DNA of 64,000 nt from Paenibacillus riograndensis SBR5 (GTDB lineage Bacteria; Bacillota; Bacilli; Paenibacillales; Paenibacillaceae), in contig NZ_LN831776.1 of assembly GCF_000981585.1 (NCBI RefSeq), positions 201,001 to 265,000 on the forward strand, given 5' to 3'. Shown here piece after piece: positions 49,617-59,800 of this stretch (positions are counted from its first letter, which is position 1; each line of letters starts with the position of its first letter). The notes beneath the pieces are model-generated. The model made no database searches. It saw only the letters and a program-made list of their open reading frames with translations, and was not told where the DNA came from. A program made the position numbers and the translations under genes.

Positions 49617-51947
49617 CTATATATTCTCCATAGTATCGCCATTTCTATGCTTCTTCCGGTATTGGGCCGGTGTCATTCCATACATCTTTTTGAAGATGGA
49701 ATAAAACGTGTTCAGCGACGAAAATCCGGAATTTTGAACGATGGGCTCAATCGGCGAGTCGGAGGCAAGTAACTCCTGACATATGAAATTTAGGCGCTTC
49801 TCCGATATCTTGTCCGTAATGGACTGGTTTGTCTCCGCTTTATACAAACTGCGGAAATAATTTACGGACAATCCCAAATGATCGGCCAGCATTTTTGCGG
49901 ACAGGTTCGGATCGGTTAATTGTTCTTCAATGAACCGGTCCGCCTGCTCGATCAGGGCCACGTTTTTGGACAGACTGCGGGCAGCCACAATGTCTTCGAG
50001 CGTCTTGGTTACCAATGCTTCTATCCATGGCACCACGTTTTCCATCGTCTCCTGCTGAGTGATCTGTTTCTCGATGGAAGTCAGCCCCCATGAACTGGGC
50101 AGCGGCTGGCCGGAGTGCTCTTGCATGAGCCGGCGTATATCCATAAACAAGGTAATCAACGACATTTTACATTCAAAATAGGGCATGCCTCGCAGCTTGC
50201 CTACGGCTGAGCGTATAACTTCCAGAACCGTATCCGCATTCCCCTTGGGAAGAGCCTGAGCGATCTGCCGCTCTTTGTTCACTGGCAGATGATACAGTTC
50301 TCCGGGCGCGTCGGGCAGCCATGCTTTCACGATGAGCGCTCTGTGTCCGAACCGGAACCGCTCCTGCGTCAGTTCATACGTCTCCATATATATCTCATGC
50401 ATGTCGGTCAGGCTGGGCAGTATCCTGCCCCAAGCGGCAGTTGTTCCCACTGACAAATACTGTTCTATTAACTGTTGGGATACCTGCAGCTTCTTCGCAT
50501 ATTCTTCGGACAATGGAGCGGATAAGACAACTGCCACGTGATCGTCCCCCATGTCCACCGTTTGCAGCTTGTGCTTGGACGATTGCAGCGACTCTTGGAT
50601 AATATTGGACATCGCAAATCGGAGCAGACGCCGGTCCTTCTCCGGGTAGGTCTCCGAAAATTCCGAGAAGTGGTCAATCCGGAAGATGGCCACCGACAGC
50701 TGATCTTTGGGCAGATCGATTCCCCATTCTAGAAATTGAGAACCTATTTCCTCTGCTGAATGGTAGGTCTCCCCCAGAAAATCCCGTAAAAACCTCTCTC
50801 TGCCCAAAAATTTATTAAGCCGCCATTGCTCGGTCAGTTCATTAATCTGATTACGTTGGTCTATAAACACATTGGATAAGTAGTCAAGTTCATTTGTGCT
50901 ATATCCTAGACCGGGCTTTTCAGCTTGATGCTGCCGCATCACTCGGCTAATCAGTTCTTGAATAGGCGAGTACACCCGTTTGGAAATCAGAACGATAACG
51001 GTTAAGGATGCTACGAACAGGGCGAAGAACAAGAACAGGCTTGTGTTGCGAAGAACAGTGATTTTTCCCAAAATGACAGACTTCGGTATCGTTTCGATAA
51101 AGGTCCAATCCTGGATTCCTTTGATGGAGGCGCTTGCGTAAACCATTAGCTGTTCTCCCTGAGTCCGGGGCTGAAAGAGCTTCCATCCGCTTGCTCCCTT
51201 ACTCCCGTGGTTTCTGAGCTCCGCAATTTGTTCCTGATTCAAAGGAGTACTGCTATACACCGTCTCATCCCGGTCATTCAGAACCGTAACCGACCTGTTG
51301 GCATAATTCGAATTATTCTGAAGCAGGGTCATGAGATTATCAGTATCTACATTCATAACGAAAGCGGAGATGGAACTGCCCTTTTCGTAAAATCTGATGA
51401 TGGTCGTCACCTCTTTGGGCTTATTCCCGGTAAGAGGGAGGGACAAGGTTCTTGGAATGAGAACGCTGTGGTTCGCTGTAACTGGATTCCGTAAGCGCTT
51501 AATAATGTCCTGATCGTAGAAAGCTTCCGCATCATTTAATCCAAGTCTGGAATCGACTACCGTATTCGTGTAATCGTTGATGAGGTATACCGAATCGATA
51601 GCCGGATTGGCGTTCTTAATGTCCATAAGCCGGCTCCACACCTCGAACGTTTCAAAATCGCTGTATTGATCCGAAAGGGCATATACCTTAAGGGTGCTGT
51701 CATTGCTGGAGGAGAAGCTGAATTCCAGCGCCCATTCCATCAGTCGCGCCGTGTTTTGGGCGCTGTTCACCAGCAGGGATTCGGAATGATCGCCGATCTC
51801 TTCCAGAAGCGTTTTGGAAGACTGCCAATAGAGCAGCGCAAAAGATATGCCCAGCACCAGAACGTTTGCACTGACAAAATAAAAAATGAGCTTCATATAA
51901 GTAGGATGCCTCTTCAGCGATGCGAGGAGTGGATGTCTGAATTTCAT
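49617..51947 (-). CDS. Membrane-bound AraC-type regulator
   Basis: 776 residues. TM1 near residues 20-42 (LIFYFVSANVLVLGISFALL), an extracellular sensor region of about 250 residues (Cache-like), TM2 near 300-318 (LFLFFALFVASLTVIVLI), a long cytoplasmic linker, and a C-terminal AraC HTH (DPNLSAKMLADHLGLSVNYFRSLY; GMTPAQYRKKHR). Divergent from the LplB/YtcP/LplA-like operon. Such sensors detect sugars or oligosaccharides outside and switch on the adjacent importer. Confidence 0.85.
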   Translation of the reverse strand: MKFRHPLLASLKRHPTYMKLIFYFVSANVLVLGISFALLYWQSSKTLLEEIGDHSESLLVNSAQNTARLMEWALEFSFSSSNDSTLKVYALSDQYSDFETFEVWSRLMDIKNANPAIDSVYLINDYTNTVVDSRLGLNDAEAFYDQDIIKRLRNPVTANHSVLIPRTLSLPLTGNKPKEVTTIIRFYEKGSSISAFVMNVDTDNLMTLLQNNSNYANRSVTVLNDRDETVYSSTPLNQEQIAELRNHGSKGASGWKLFQPRTQGEQLMVYASASIKGIQDWTFIETIPKSVILGKITVLRNTSLFLFFALFVASLTVIVLISKRVYSPIQELISRVMRQHQAEKPGLGYSTNELDYLSNVFIDQRNQINELTEQWRLNKFLGRERFLRDFLGETYHSAEEIGSQFLEWGIDLPKDQLSVAIFRIDHFSEFSETYPEKDRRLLRFAMSNIIQESLQSSKHKLQTVDMGDDHVAVVLSAPLSEEYAKKLQVSQQLIEQYLSVGTTAAWGRILPSLTDMHEIYMETYELTQERFRFGHRALIVKAWLPDAPGELYHLPVNKERQIAQALPKGNADTVLEVIRSAVGKLRGMPYFECKMSLITLFMDIRRLMQEHSGQPLPSSWGLTSIEKQITQQETMENVVPWIEALVTKTLEDIVAARSLSKNVALIEQADRFIEEQLTDPNLSAKMLADHLGLSVNYFRSLYKAETNQSITDKISEKRLNFICQELLASDSPIEPIVQNSGFSSLNTFYSIFKKMYGMTPAQYRKKHRNGDTMENI

Positions 51948-52202
51948 TGGTCTGGAACCTCCGTAATCATAACTGTCGAGCTCATAAAATGTAGATTAAT
52001 TATAGCATACCGGGCATTTCCGTCTTCAGAATCGTTTATTTTCGAAATAGTGTTGTTTTTAGGAAGTTCGTAAAACTGCGCTTGCAGGAGAAATTGGAGC
52101 TTTTCGGAATTGCCGTTGCAGCAAGGGCTTGGTAAGTTAACGGCATAGATAACGGGACGCTGATGCGATTGCCGGTCTTGATGAAAGGGGGGAGATAAAA
52201 AG

Positions 52203-53141
52203 ATGCAATACCAACTTAACGCAAGTAAACGGTCCAAGCTGAAGCATATTGTTCAAAATCCTTTTCTTTATGCTATGGCCGTGCCGGGGCTGCTGTTTTT
52301 TCTCGTGTTCAGTTATTTTCCCATATACGGGATTATGATCGCCTTCAAGGACTATAATTTTGCCAAAGGAATTACGGGAAGCGATTGGGTCGGTTTTAAA
52401 AACTTCGATTATTTTTTTACTTCGGATGATTTCTGGGTCATTCTGCGCAACACGCTGGTGTTGAACATACTGTTCATTTTGTTTACTACAGTGGCTGCAA
52501 TTTTAATTGCTCTTATGTTCAATGAAATCCGCAATAAGTATTTCAAACGAATTTCGCAATCTCTCATTTTCCTTCCTTATTTTATGTCCTGGATTGTGGT
52601 AGGAATGATTGTCCAATCCTTATTCGGCGGGGAAGAGCCGATGATCAATACCTGGCTGCAATATATCGGCTTGGAACCGGTCAACTGGATGTTTGAGTCG
52701 AAGCTTTGGCCGTACATTCTGACGGTTATCCGTGTGTGGCAAGGAGCCGGTTATCTTTCGATTATTTTTCTGGCCGCGATTACCGGCATATCGGAGGATT
52801 TGTACGAGGCTGCCCGGATTGACGGGGCATCCAAGCTGCAGATTGTGCTGCGCATTACGCTGCCGCTGCTCGTTCCTACCATCATGATTATGACTTTGCT
52901 GGCCGTAGGTAAGATTTTCAACGGGGATTTTGCCATGATCTATGCCATCATTGGAGATAACTCCATGCTGTATCCGACTACCGACGTTATTGACACCTTC
53001 GTATTCCGTTCCATGAGACAGCTGCATGACTTCGGCATGTCTTCGGCGGTGGGCCTGTTCCAGTCGATCATGGGTCTGATCTTCGTCATTACCGCCAACT
53101 GGATAACCCGAAGGGTGTCTAAAGAATCTGCTTTATTCTAG
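52203..53141 (+). CDS. ABC sugar transporter permease (LplB-like)
   Basis: 312 residues, six predicted membrane segments and the EAA loop motif LYEAARIDGASKLQIVLRIT that contacts the ATPase. RBS GGGGGGAG about 8 nt upstream. First gene of the importer operon; the ATP-binding subunit is not encoded here, as usual for this Paenibacillus type, which shares a housekeeping ATPase (MsmX-like). Confidence 0.88.
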   Translation: MQYQLNASKRSKLKHIVQNPFLYAMAVPGLLFFLVFSYFPIYGIMIAFKDYNFAKGITGSDWVGFKNFDYFFTSDDFWVILRNTLVLNILFILFTTVAAILIALMFNEIRNKYFKRISQSLIFLPYFMSWIVVGMIVQSLFGGEEPMINTWLQYIGLEPVNWMFESKLWPYILTVIRVWQGAGYLSIIFLAAITGISEDLYEAARIDGASKLQIVLRITLPLLVPTIMIMTLLAVGKIFNGDFAMIYAIIGDNSMLYPTTDVIDTFVFRSMRQLHDFGMSSAVGLFQSIMGLIFVITANWITRRVSKESALF

Positions 53142-53151
53142 GAGAATAATT

Positions 53152-54036
53152 ATGAGACAGAAACAGAGCGCTGCGGATCGAACTTTTACGGTATCTGCCC
53201 ATACGTTCATTTTGTTGTTCACCTTATTTTGTCTGTTTCCTTTTCTGCTGATGATTATCGGCTCTTTTACAGACGAGGGGGAATTGATTGCGCACGGCTA
53301 TACTTTATTTCCGCAAAAATTATCGCTGGACGCTTATAAGGCAGTTTTGCAATCGGATGTGCTGTTCAACGGCTATGCGGTCACGATTTTTATCACCGTC
53401 GTAGGCGCATTAAGCGCGTTGTGCATTTCCGCAATGCTCGGCTATTCTCTGGCTAACAAACGGAATGTCCTGCAAACACCTTTTCTGTTTTTTTGCTACT
53501 TGCCTATGCTGTTTTCCGGAGGTATCATTCCATTTTATATTGTAGTCAGTCAGTGGCTGCATTTGCAGAATACCATCTGGGTGCTCGTTTTAACCATGTT
53601 ATGCCAGCCGTTCCTTGTCTTTTTGCTTGTCAGTTTCTTCCGCACCATTCCCGAGGAATTGGAGGAAGCCGCAAGAATAGACGGAGCGAATGAAATGAGA
53701 GTTTTCTTTCAAATTATGATCCCGATCTCGAAGCCGATTCTGGCTTCTGTGGGTCTCTTCTATGCTCTGAACTACTGGAATGACTGGTTTATGGGGTTGA
53801 TGTTCGTGGATAATGAGAAGTTATTCCCGCTGCAGCTGATTCTGCGCCGGATGGTATCCAATATGGAAGCCGCCAAAAATCTCATTCCCGCCTCAGCAGC
53901 CATTGCTGTGACGCCGCCGACCTATGGCGTGCGCATGGCGACAACCGTGCTGACGATCGGCCCGATTGTCTTGCTGTATCCTATGCTTCAGAAGTATTTC
54001 GTCAAAGGTCTAACGGTAGGAGCTGTAAAAGGGTAA
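53152..54036 (+). CDS. ABC sugar transporter permease (YtcP-like)
   Basis: 294 residues with six membrane segments and EAA motif LEEAARIDGANEMRVFFQI, 11 nt after the first permease. The second half of the heterodimeric channel for an oligosaccharide. Confidence 0.88.
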   Translation: MRQKQSAADRTFTVSAHTFILLFTLFCLFPFLLMIIGSFTDEGELIAHGYTLFPQKLSLDAYKAVLQSDVLFNGYAVTIFITVVGALSALCISAMLGYSLANKRNVLQTPFLFFCYLPMLFSGGIIPFYIVVSQWLHLQNTIWVLVLTMLCQPFLVFLLVSFFRTIPEELEEAARIDGANEMRVFFQIMIPISKPILASVGLFYALNYWNDWFMGLMFVDNEKLFPLQLILRRMVSNMEAAKNLIPASAAIAVTPPTYGVRMATTVLTIGPIVLLYPMLQKYFVKGLTVGAVKG

Positions 54037-54111
54037 ACGAGGATTTTCGGCATTAACCGGATCAGCCCGGTTAATCATAGATTTTTTCCATAGATATGGG
54101 AGGGTAACGGA

Positions 54112-55647
54112 ATGAGGTTAAAAAAATGGTTTGGCACGACGACGACAGCGGTATTGGTATCGTCACTGATGTTGGCCGGCTGCGGCGGAGGCAATACGAA
54201 GACTGGCGGCAATGAGGGGAGTTCTGGAGCGAATGCGGAAAGCGCTGCACCTGCATCGAAGGAAACGGTGACGTTGAAAGCTTATTTTCCGGGGGATAAA
54301 CCGGCGGGCTTTGACGATGTGCTGCAGGCGGTCAACGACAAATTGAAAAAGGACAACGTTGGGGCGGCCTTGAATATCAATTTCCTGCCGTGGTCCGATT
54401 ACGGGAATGCGGTATCCGTGAAGATGTCTGCCGGGGAAGACTTCGATATGTATTTGGATGCCCCGTGGTTATCCATGAATCAGATGATCGACGGCAATTC
54501 TTTAAAGGAACTGGATGCCGAGGTGGCCAAACGTCCGGAGCTAAAAGCATCCATTCCCGATGAAATGTGGGAATATAACAAATTCAAAGGAAAAATTATG
54601 GGGATTCCGCTTGGTACCACCCAGGGCCAGCTATATGGCCTTCTGATCCGCAAAGATTTGCGCGAGAAATACGGACTTCCCGAGTTGAAAACGCTCGACG
54701 ATCTGGAGAAATTTTTGTATAAGGTCAAGGAAAACGAGAAGGATGTCAAGCCCTTCGTCCTTAACGGCATCAAAGCCGATAAACTTCCGTTTATCCTGAG
54801 CGACTCCGCTAATCTGGCGCTCGATGAAGTGCTCGAAATCGGTGTCAACATGTTCGCATATTCAACTAAGGACAAGAAAGTAGTCGGTCAATGGGCAAGT
54901 CCGATGATTGCCGATGGTTATGAACGCGTCACCAAATACTACAAGGACGGCATCATTTCCAAAAATATCGCGCAGGAGCAAAATGCAGAAACACTGTTCA
55001 AGCAAGGCAAATATGCGGCCACCTATTATGCGGCGGATGGTGTGGAAGGATTGAAATATTCGGAAATGCTGCAGAACGGCAGCGACAAGCTTGAGATTTT
55101 CATTCCAAACGGTGATAAGGCCAAGCCGTATACCGCTTTCCAGCAATGGAATTTCCTGTGCATCCCCGCTTCATCCGAGCATGCCGATTTAGCTCTGGAC
55201 GTAGTCAATTGGATGTCCATTAAGGAAAACCACGATTTGATGGAATACGGCATTCAAGGGAAGGACTGGGAACCTGTCGGCGATTCGAGCTATAAGGTGC
55301 TGTCCAAATATTCATTCCCGGGCTATGTGCTGACCTGGCGGCCAACGTTGAACCGCACGCCGGACACGATGATGAAGGATGACAAGAAGTGGTTCGACTT
55401 CTCCACCAACCCGGCCAATTTCACGCTTAGTCCAACGGCGGGCTTCAACTTTAACGCTGAAAAGGTGAAGACGGAATATGCCAAAATTACTCCGCTTCAC
55501 GATTCAATCTTCCTGCCGCTTAGCCAAGGCGTGCTGCCTGCCGATCAAGGCAAGAAGACGCTGGAGAAAAAAATAGCGGGCCTCGGCGGACAAAAAGTGA
55601 TCGATGAAATTCAGGCGCAAATCGACGCCGTCACATCCGGTAAATAA
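54112..55647 (+). CDS. Extracellular solute-binding lipoprotein (LplA-like)
   Basis: 511 residues. Lipoprotein signal peptide with lipobox LAGC (SSLMLAGCGGGN). The rest is a periplasmic-binding fold for a sugar (KLKDDNVGAALNINFLPW; VNWMSIKENHDLMEYG). RBS GGGAGGGT upstream. It delivers the oligosaccharide to the permeases. Confidence 0.88.
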   Translation: MRLKKWFGTTTTAVLVSSLMLAGCGGGNTKTGGNEGSSGANAESAAPASKETVTLKAYFPGDKPAGFDDVLQAVNDKLKKDNVGAALNINFLPWSDYGNAVSVKMSAGEDFDMYLDAPWLSMNQMIDGNSLKELDAEVAKRPELKASIPDEMWEYNKFKGKIMGIPLGTTQGQLYGLLIRKDLREKYGLPELKTLDDLEKFLYKVKENEKDVKPFVLNGIKADKLPFILSDSANLALDEVLEIGVNMFAYSTKDKKVVGQWASPMIADGYERVTKYYKDGIISKNIAQEQNAETLFKQGKYAATYYAADGVEGLKYSEMLQNGSDKLEIFIPNGDKAKPYTAFQQWNFLCIPASSEHADLALDVVNWMSIKENHDLMEYGIQGKDWEPVGDSSYKVLSKYSFPGYVLTWRPTLNRTPDTMMKDDKKWFDFSTNPANFTLSPTAGFNFNAEKVKTEYAKITPLHDSIFLPLSQGVLPADQGKKTLEKKIAGLGGQKVIDEIQAQIDAVTSGK

Positions 55648-55679
55648 CAGCACTAAAAATACTGAAAGAGGTATTTCAC

Positions 55680-56726
55680 ATGAACATAAAACGCAGCGCG
55701 CAAAATCCTGTTATACGGATCGAGGACGTTGCCCCCTCCCGCCCCGACTTTCGAGTGCTGGGTGTGTTTAATGCAGGCGTTGCGCAGTTTGGGGATGAAA
55801 TTATCCTTTTACTGCGCATTGCGGAAGCGCCGTTATCGGACCGGGCGGACGAAGTGCTCGTCCCCCGGCTGAATGAAGCGGGCACCGATGTCCTTGTAGA
55901 GCGCTACGACAAGACCGATCCGGGCTATGATTTCTCCGACTCGCGCTTCATAGCAAGGGACGGACAAACGGTCATGCTCACATCCTTATCCCATCTGCGG
56001 GTGGCGCGAAGCAAAGACGGCATTCATTTCGACATCGAGCCGCAGCCGGCCTTGTTTCCGGAACACGCGCTGGAAGCGTGGGGAATTGAAGATCCGCGCG
56101 TGACCCAAATCGGAGACATCTATTATATCACTTACAGCTCCGCCTCCGCCCGGGGCGTTGGCGCCGGGCTGGCGGAGACCCGGGATTTTCGGACATTCAA
56201 GCGCCGGGGACTTATGCTGGCTCCCGAAAATAAGGATGTCATGATATTCCCGGATAAAATTAACGGCAAATACTACGCTTTACACCGTCCGGTACCGAAA
56301 TCGTTTGGCTCTCCCGAGATGTGGATCGCCGAATCGCCCGATCTCGACCATTGGGGGAACCATCGCTTCCTGATGGGGCTAAGTGAACAAGGCTGGGATT
56401 CGGCCCGAATGGGCGGCGGGGCGGTTCCGATTCGAACCGAACGCGGCTGGCTTGCGCTGTACCACGGAGCGGACAGCAAGCATCGCTATTGTATGGGCGC
56501 GGTGCTGCTCGATTTGGATGACCCTGCCAAGGTGATCGCAAGATCCCGTGTACCCGTATTGGAGCCGGAAGCTGCATATGAGGTGAATGGATTTTTCGGT
56601 AAGGTCGTGTTTTCGTGCGGAGCCCTGCTGCTGGATCAAACGGTCCGCATGTATTATGGTGCTGCGGACGAAGTAATGGCAGTGGCGGACATACCGCTAG
56701 AGGATATATATAATACGCTTTTGTAA
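55680..56726 (+). CDS. GH130-type beta-mannoside/oligosaccharide phosphorylase
   Basis: 348 residues. Five-bladed beta-propeller features of GH130: NPVIRIEDV early, EAWGIEDPRVTQIGD (catalytic Asp region), then DKINGKYYALHRP and ARMGGGAVP with YHGAD. GH130 enzymes cleave beta-mannosides by phosphorolysis in the cytoplasm. Downstream of the importer, it should process the imported product and yield a sugar phosphate. Confidence 0.75.
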   Translation: MNIKRSAQNPVIRIEDVAPSRPDFRVLGVFNAGVAQFGDEIILLLRIAEAPLSDRADEVLVPRLNEAGTDVLVERYDKTDPGYDFSDSRFIARDGQTVMLTSLSHLRVARSKDGIHFDIEPQPALFPEHALEAWGIEDPRVTQIGDIYYITYSSASARGVGAGLAETRDFRTFKRRGLMLAPENKDVMIFPDKINGKYYALHRPVPKSFGSPEMWIAESPDLDHWGNHRFLMGLSEQGWDSARMGGGAVPIRTERGWLALYHGADSKHRYCMGAVLLDLDDPAKVIARSRVPVLEPEAAYEVNGFFGKVVFSCGALLLDQTVRMYYGAADEVMAVADIPLEDIYNTLL

Positions 56727-56823
56727 AAGGTTGGAGGCAGTGTGAACTGCCTTCTTCAATCCGTAAAAAGGAAAGCGCTATCAACAACGATTTGAGTTTA
56801 GATAAGCAAAGGAGCGCATGTGC

Positions 56824-59800
56824 ATGGCTGACAAAAAGCAAAGGTTTGTAATGAGGTGGACATGTCTTGTTATGGTTTGTTCAATGATATCGTCCATATG
56901 GCTATATTCGCCTGCATCGGCGAGCACTTCCGGGACGGCGGATGCTTCGCAAGAGATCGCTGAGATGAAATTGATGAAAAACCGGATTGTTGATTTTTAC
57001 GTCTCCAAAGATATCATAAACGACGGAACGAACGGCCGGGTCGAATGGACCTTCAAATCACAGGCCGGCACTTACTTATCCAGTCAAAACGCTAATGGAA
57101 GCTGGGGGGATGTAGATTACGCGAGTACTACCTCCAGCGCCAATGGGAGAGCCTGGTCGCCTTACCTTGCATTAGACCGGATGCAATCGATGGCCCAGGC
57201 GTTTGCTGACCCGAAAGGTCCATACTATCATAATGAAACCCTGTTAGGGGGGATTCAAAAGGGGCTGGACTATTGGTTTACGGTAAAGCCGACTTCAACC
57301 AACTGGTGGGAGACCGGAATCGGCAAACAATTAAGATTGGGAAAAATCGCGCTTTTATGTGAAGGCTATTTAACTGCAGCGCAAGTTTCCAATATTATCG
57401 GCACGTTAGACAGCAGCCCGCACACTGTCGATGGGGCCAACTCGTCCTGGTACAACCAAAATTATATGATCCGCGGCTTATTGCTGGAGGATGTCCAGAA
57501 CGTCCGGAACGCTGTGGAAGCGTTTAACGTGCTGTCGAATGTGACGACGACTGTGACGGGAATCCAGTCGGATATGTCCTTTTTCATGCATGGCAAAACG
57601 AATTATACGACGGGCTATGGAAGAAGCTTTGCCAGAGATATGTCATTCTGGGCGTACATTACCTCGGATACCGCTTTCTCTTACAGTGAGGCGGCGATTG
57701 ATTCCTTATCGTCCTACCTGCTGGACGGCACCAGGTACCTCGTAAGAGGCGATGTTGCCGATCTGGGTATGGGGATGAATGGACCCGATTGGCCGGATTA
57801 TGCGAGCGCGGCTTTGACCTTCTATGAAGATCCGCTGCAGTGGATGCAGGTGGCCAATCCGAAGCGGGCTGGGGAGTTTAAGAGTTTTCTTGACAATATC
57901 CGCAGCTTCGGCACGAGCACGAGCAACGGACTGGACGCCAACAACATAACGCAATGGCAGACGCTGGTCTCCTCCCATATGCGAAATGATTATGGAATTA
58001 CGGTCAAGATGTCTTCCAAAACGGTCAAAGGCGGCGAATGGAGAACCATTAATCCCAGCGGATATAACCTGTTGTACTGGACGCCGCAGGGAGCCACTGC
58101 CATTCAGAGAACCGGCGACGAATACAGACCCGTTTACCCGCTGATGGACTGGGCTCATGTTCCTGGCACGACGGCCCCATATGTACTCACGAAGGATGGA
58201 AATTTCAACAATCCCAAAACGTTTGTAGGCGGCGTGACCAATGAGCGTTATGGAGCCACCGCGTTTGATTTTAACAAGCTGAGTACGAGCGGCAAAAAAG
58301 GCTACTTTTTTTTCGATGATGAGATGGTGGCGCTAGGCGCAGGCATCGCTTCGACGAATGCCGCACCGGTCCACACGACATTGAACCAAAGTCTGGCGGT
58401 AGGCGATGTGCTCGTAGACGGCGAGGTAATCGCGGACGGAACGAAGCAAGCTAACGGGCGCTGGGCCTATAATGATAAGGTCGGCTATGTTTTCCCGAAT
58501 CCGACGGATTTTCAAGTGAAGCGGGAGACGAAGACCGGACAATGGAGCGACGTCATCACGGGAAGTTCAACGGAGCCGATCACGAAGCCGATTTTTTCGA
58601 TTTGGCTCGATCATGGCGTGAAACCGGCAGACGCTTCCTATCAGTACATCGTATTGCCAAACAAAACCCCCGAAGAGGTCGGCAGCTACGCGAGCGAGAA
58701 CCCGATCCGTATTCTTTCGAATACACCATCGGTTCAGGCTGTCCGGCATAATTCTCTTGGCATTGCGGAATTGCTGTTCTATCAGCCCGGGACGGTGACG
58801 GTAAGAGACGGCTTGACGGTCACCGTTGATAATCCGTCTATGGTGATCATTGACGAATCCGTGACACCTGCCCGTATCTCGGTCGCTAATCCCGAAACTC
58901 CGGGGATTACAGTGAACGTAACGCTGAACCGGGACGGAGAAAAGACCACGACAACCTATAGACTGGGCAAGGATACGTTTACCGGCCGAAGCATGACCCT
59001 AAACGAGGGTGCCGCTAGTGACGACAGCGGGTTCGATCTCGCTTACAGTAAAGGCGCGACCGCTTCCTCCAGCCAAGGCAAGCAATTTGCCTCGAATGCT
59101 ACGGATCTATACAGAAGTTCCTATTGGAGTTCGAACGCTTCAGACAAAGAATGGATTTATGTTGATCTGCAGGATCAATATACGATCAATAAAGTTAGGC
59201 TAAATTGGGAGAAGGCGTACGGGAAAAGCTATAAAATTCAAGTATCCGACGATGCTGTCACCTGGACGGACGTATATACAACTTCGATGGGGGACGGCGG
59301 AATTGACGACATTTCTTTCGGTAAGGTCAGTGCCAGGTTCGTCCGGATGCTTGGTGTACAGCAGGGGACCGGAGACGGCTACTCGCTCGCTGAATTTAAC
59401 GTATATGAAGCGTTGGCACCCAATCTCGCCGAAGGCAAGCCGGTGATGGCGAGCTCAGCCAAAGCCGCCGACGTGCCGCCCGGGAATGCGGTCGATGGCT
59501 CATTGACGACCCGTTGGGGATCTAACTATGCCGATCCGCAGTGGATTTACGTCGATCTTGGCTCCAGCCAGCCCATCGCGAAGGTCATGCTGCATTGGGA
59601 AAGTGCCTATGGGAAGGAGTACCAAATCCAGGTTTCCGACAACACGGCGGACTGGACGACAGTCTACAGCACCGCAACCGGAGACGGCGACATCGACGAT
59701 ATCTCCTTCGAACCGGTGAATGCAAGATATGTTCGGATGTATGGCACGAAAAGAGCGACCACGTACGGCTACTCGCTCTGGGAATTTAAAGTGTATGGTA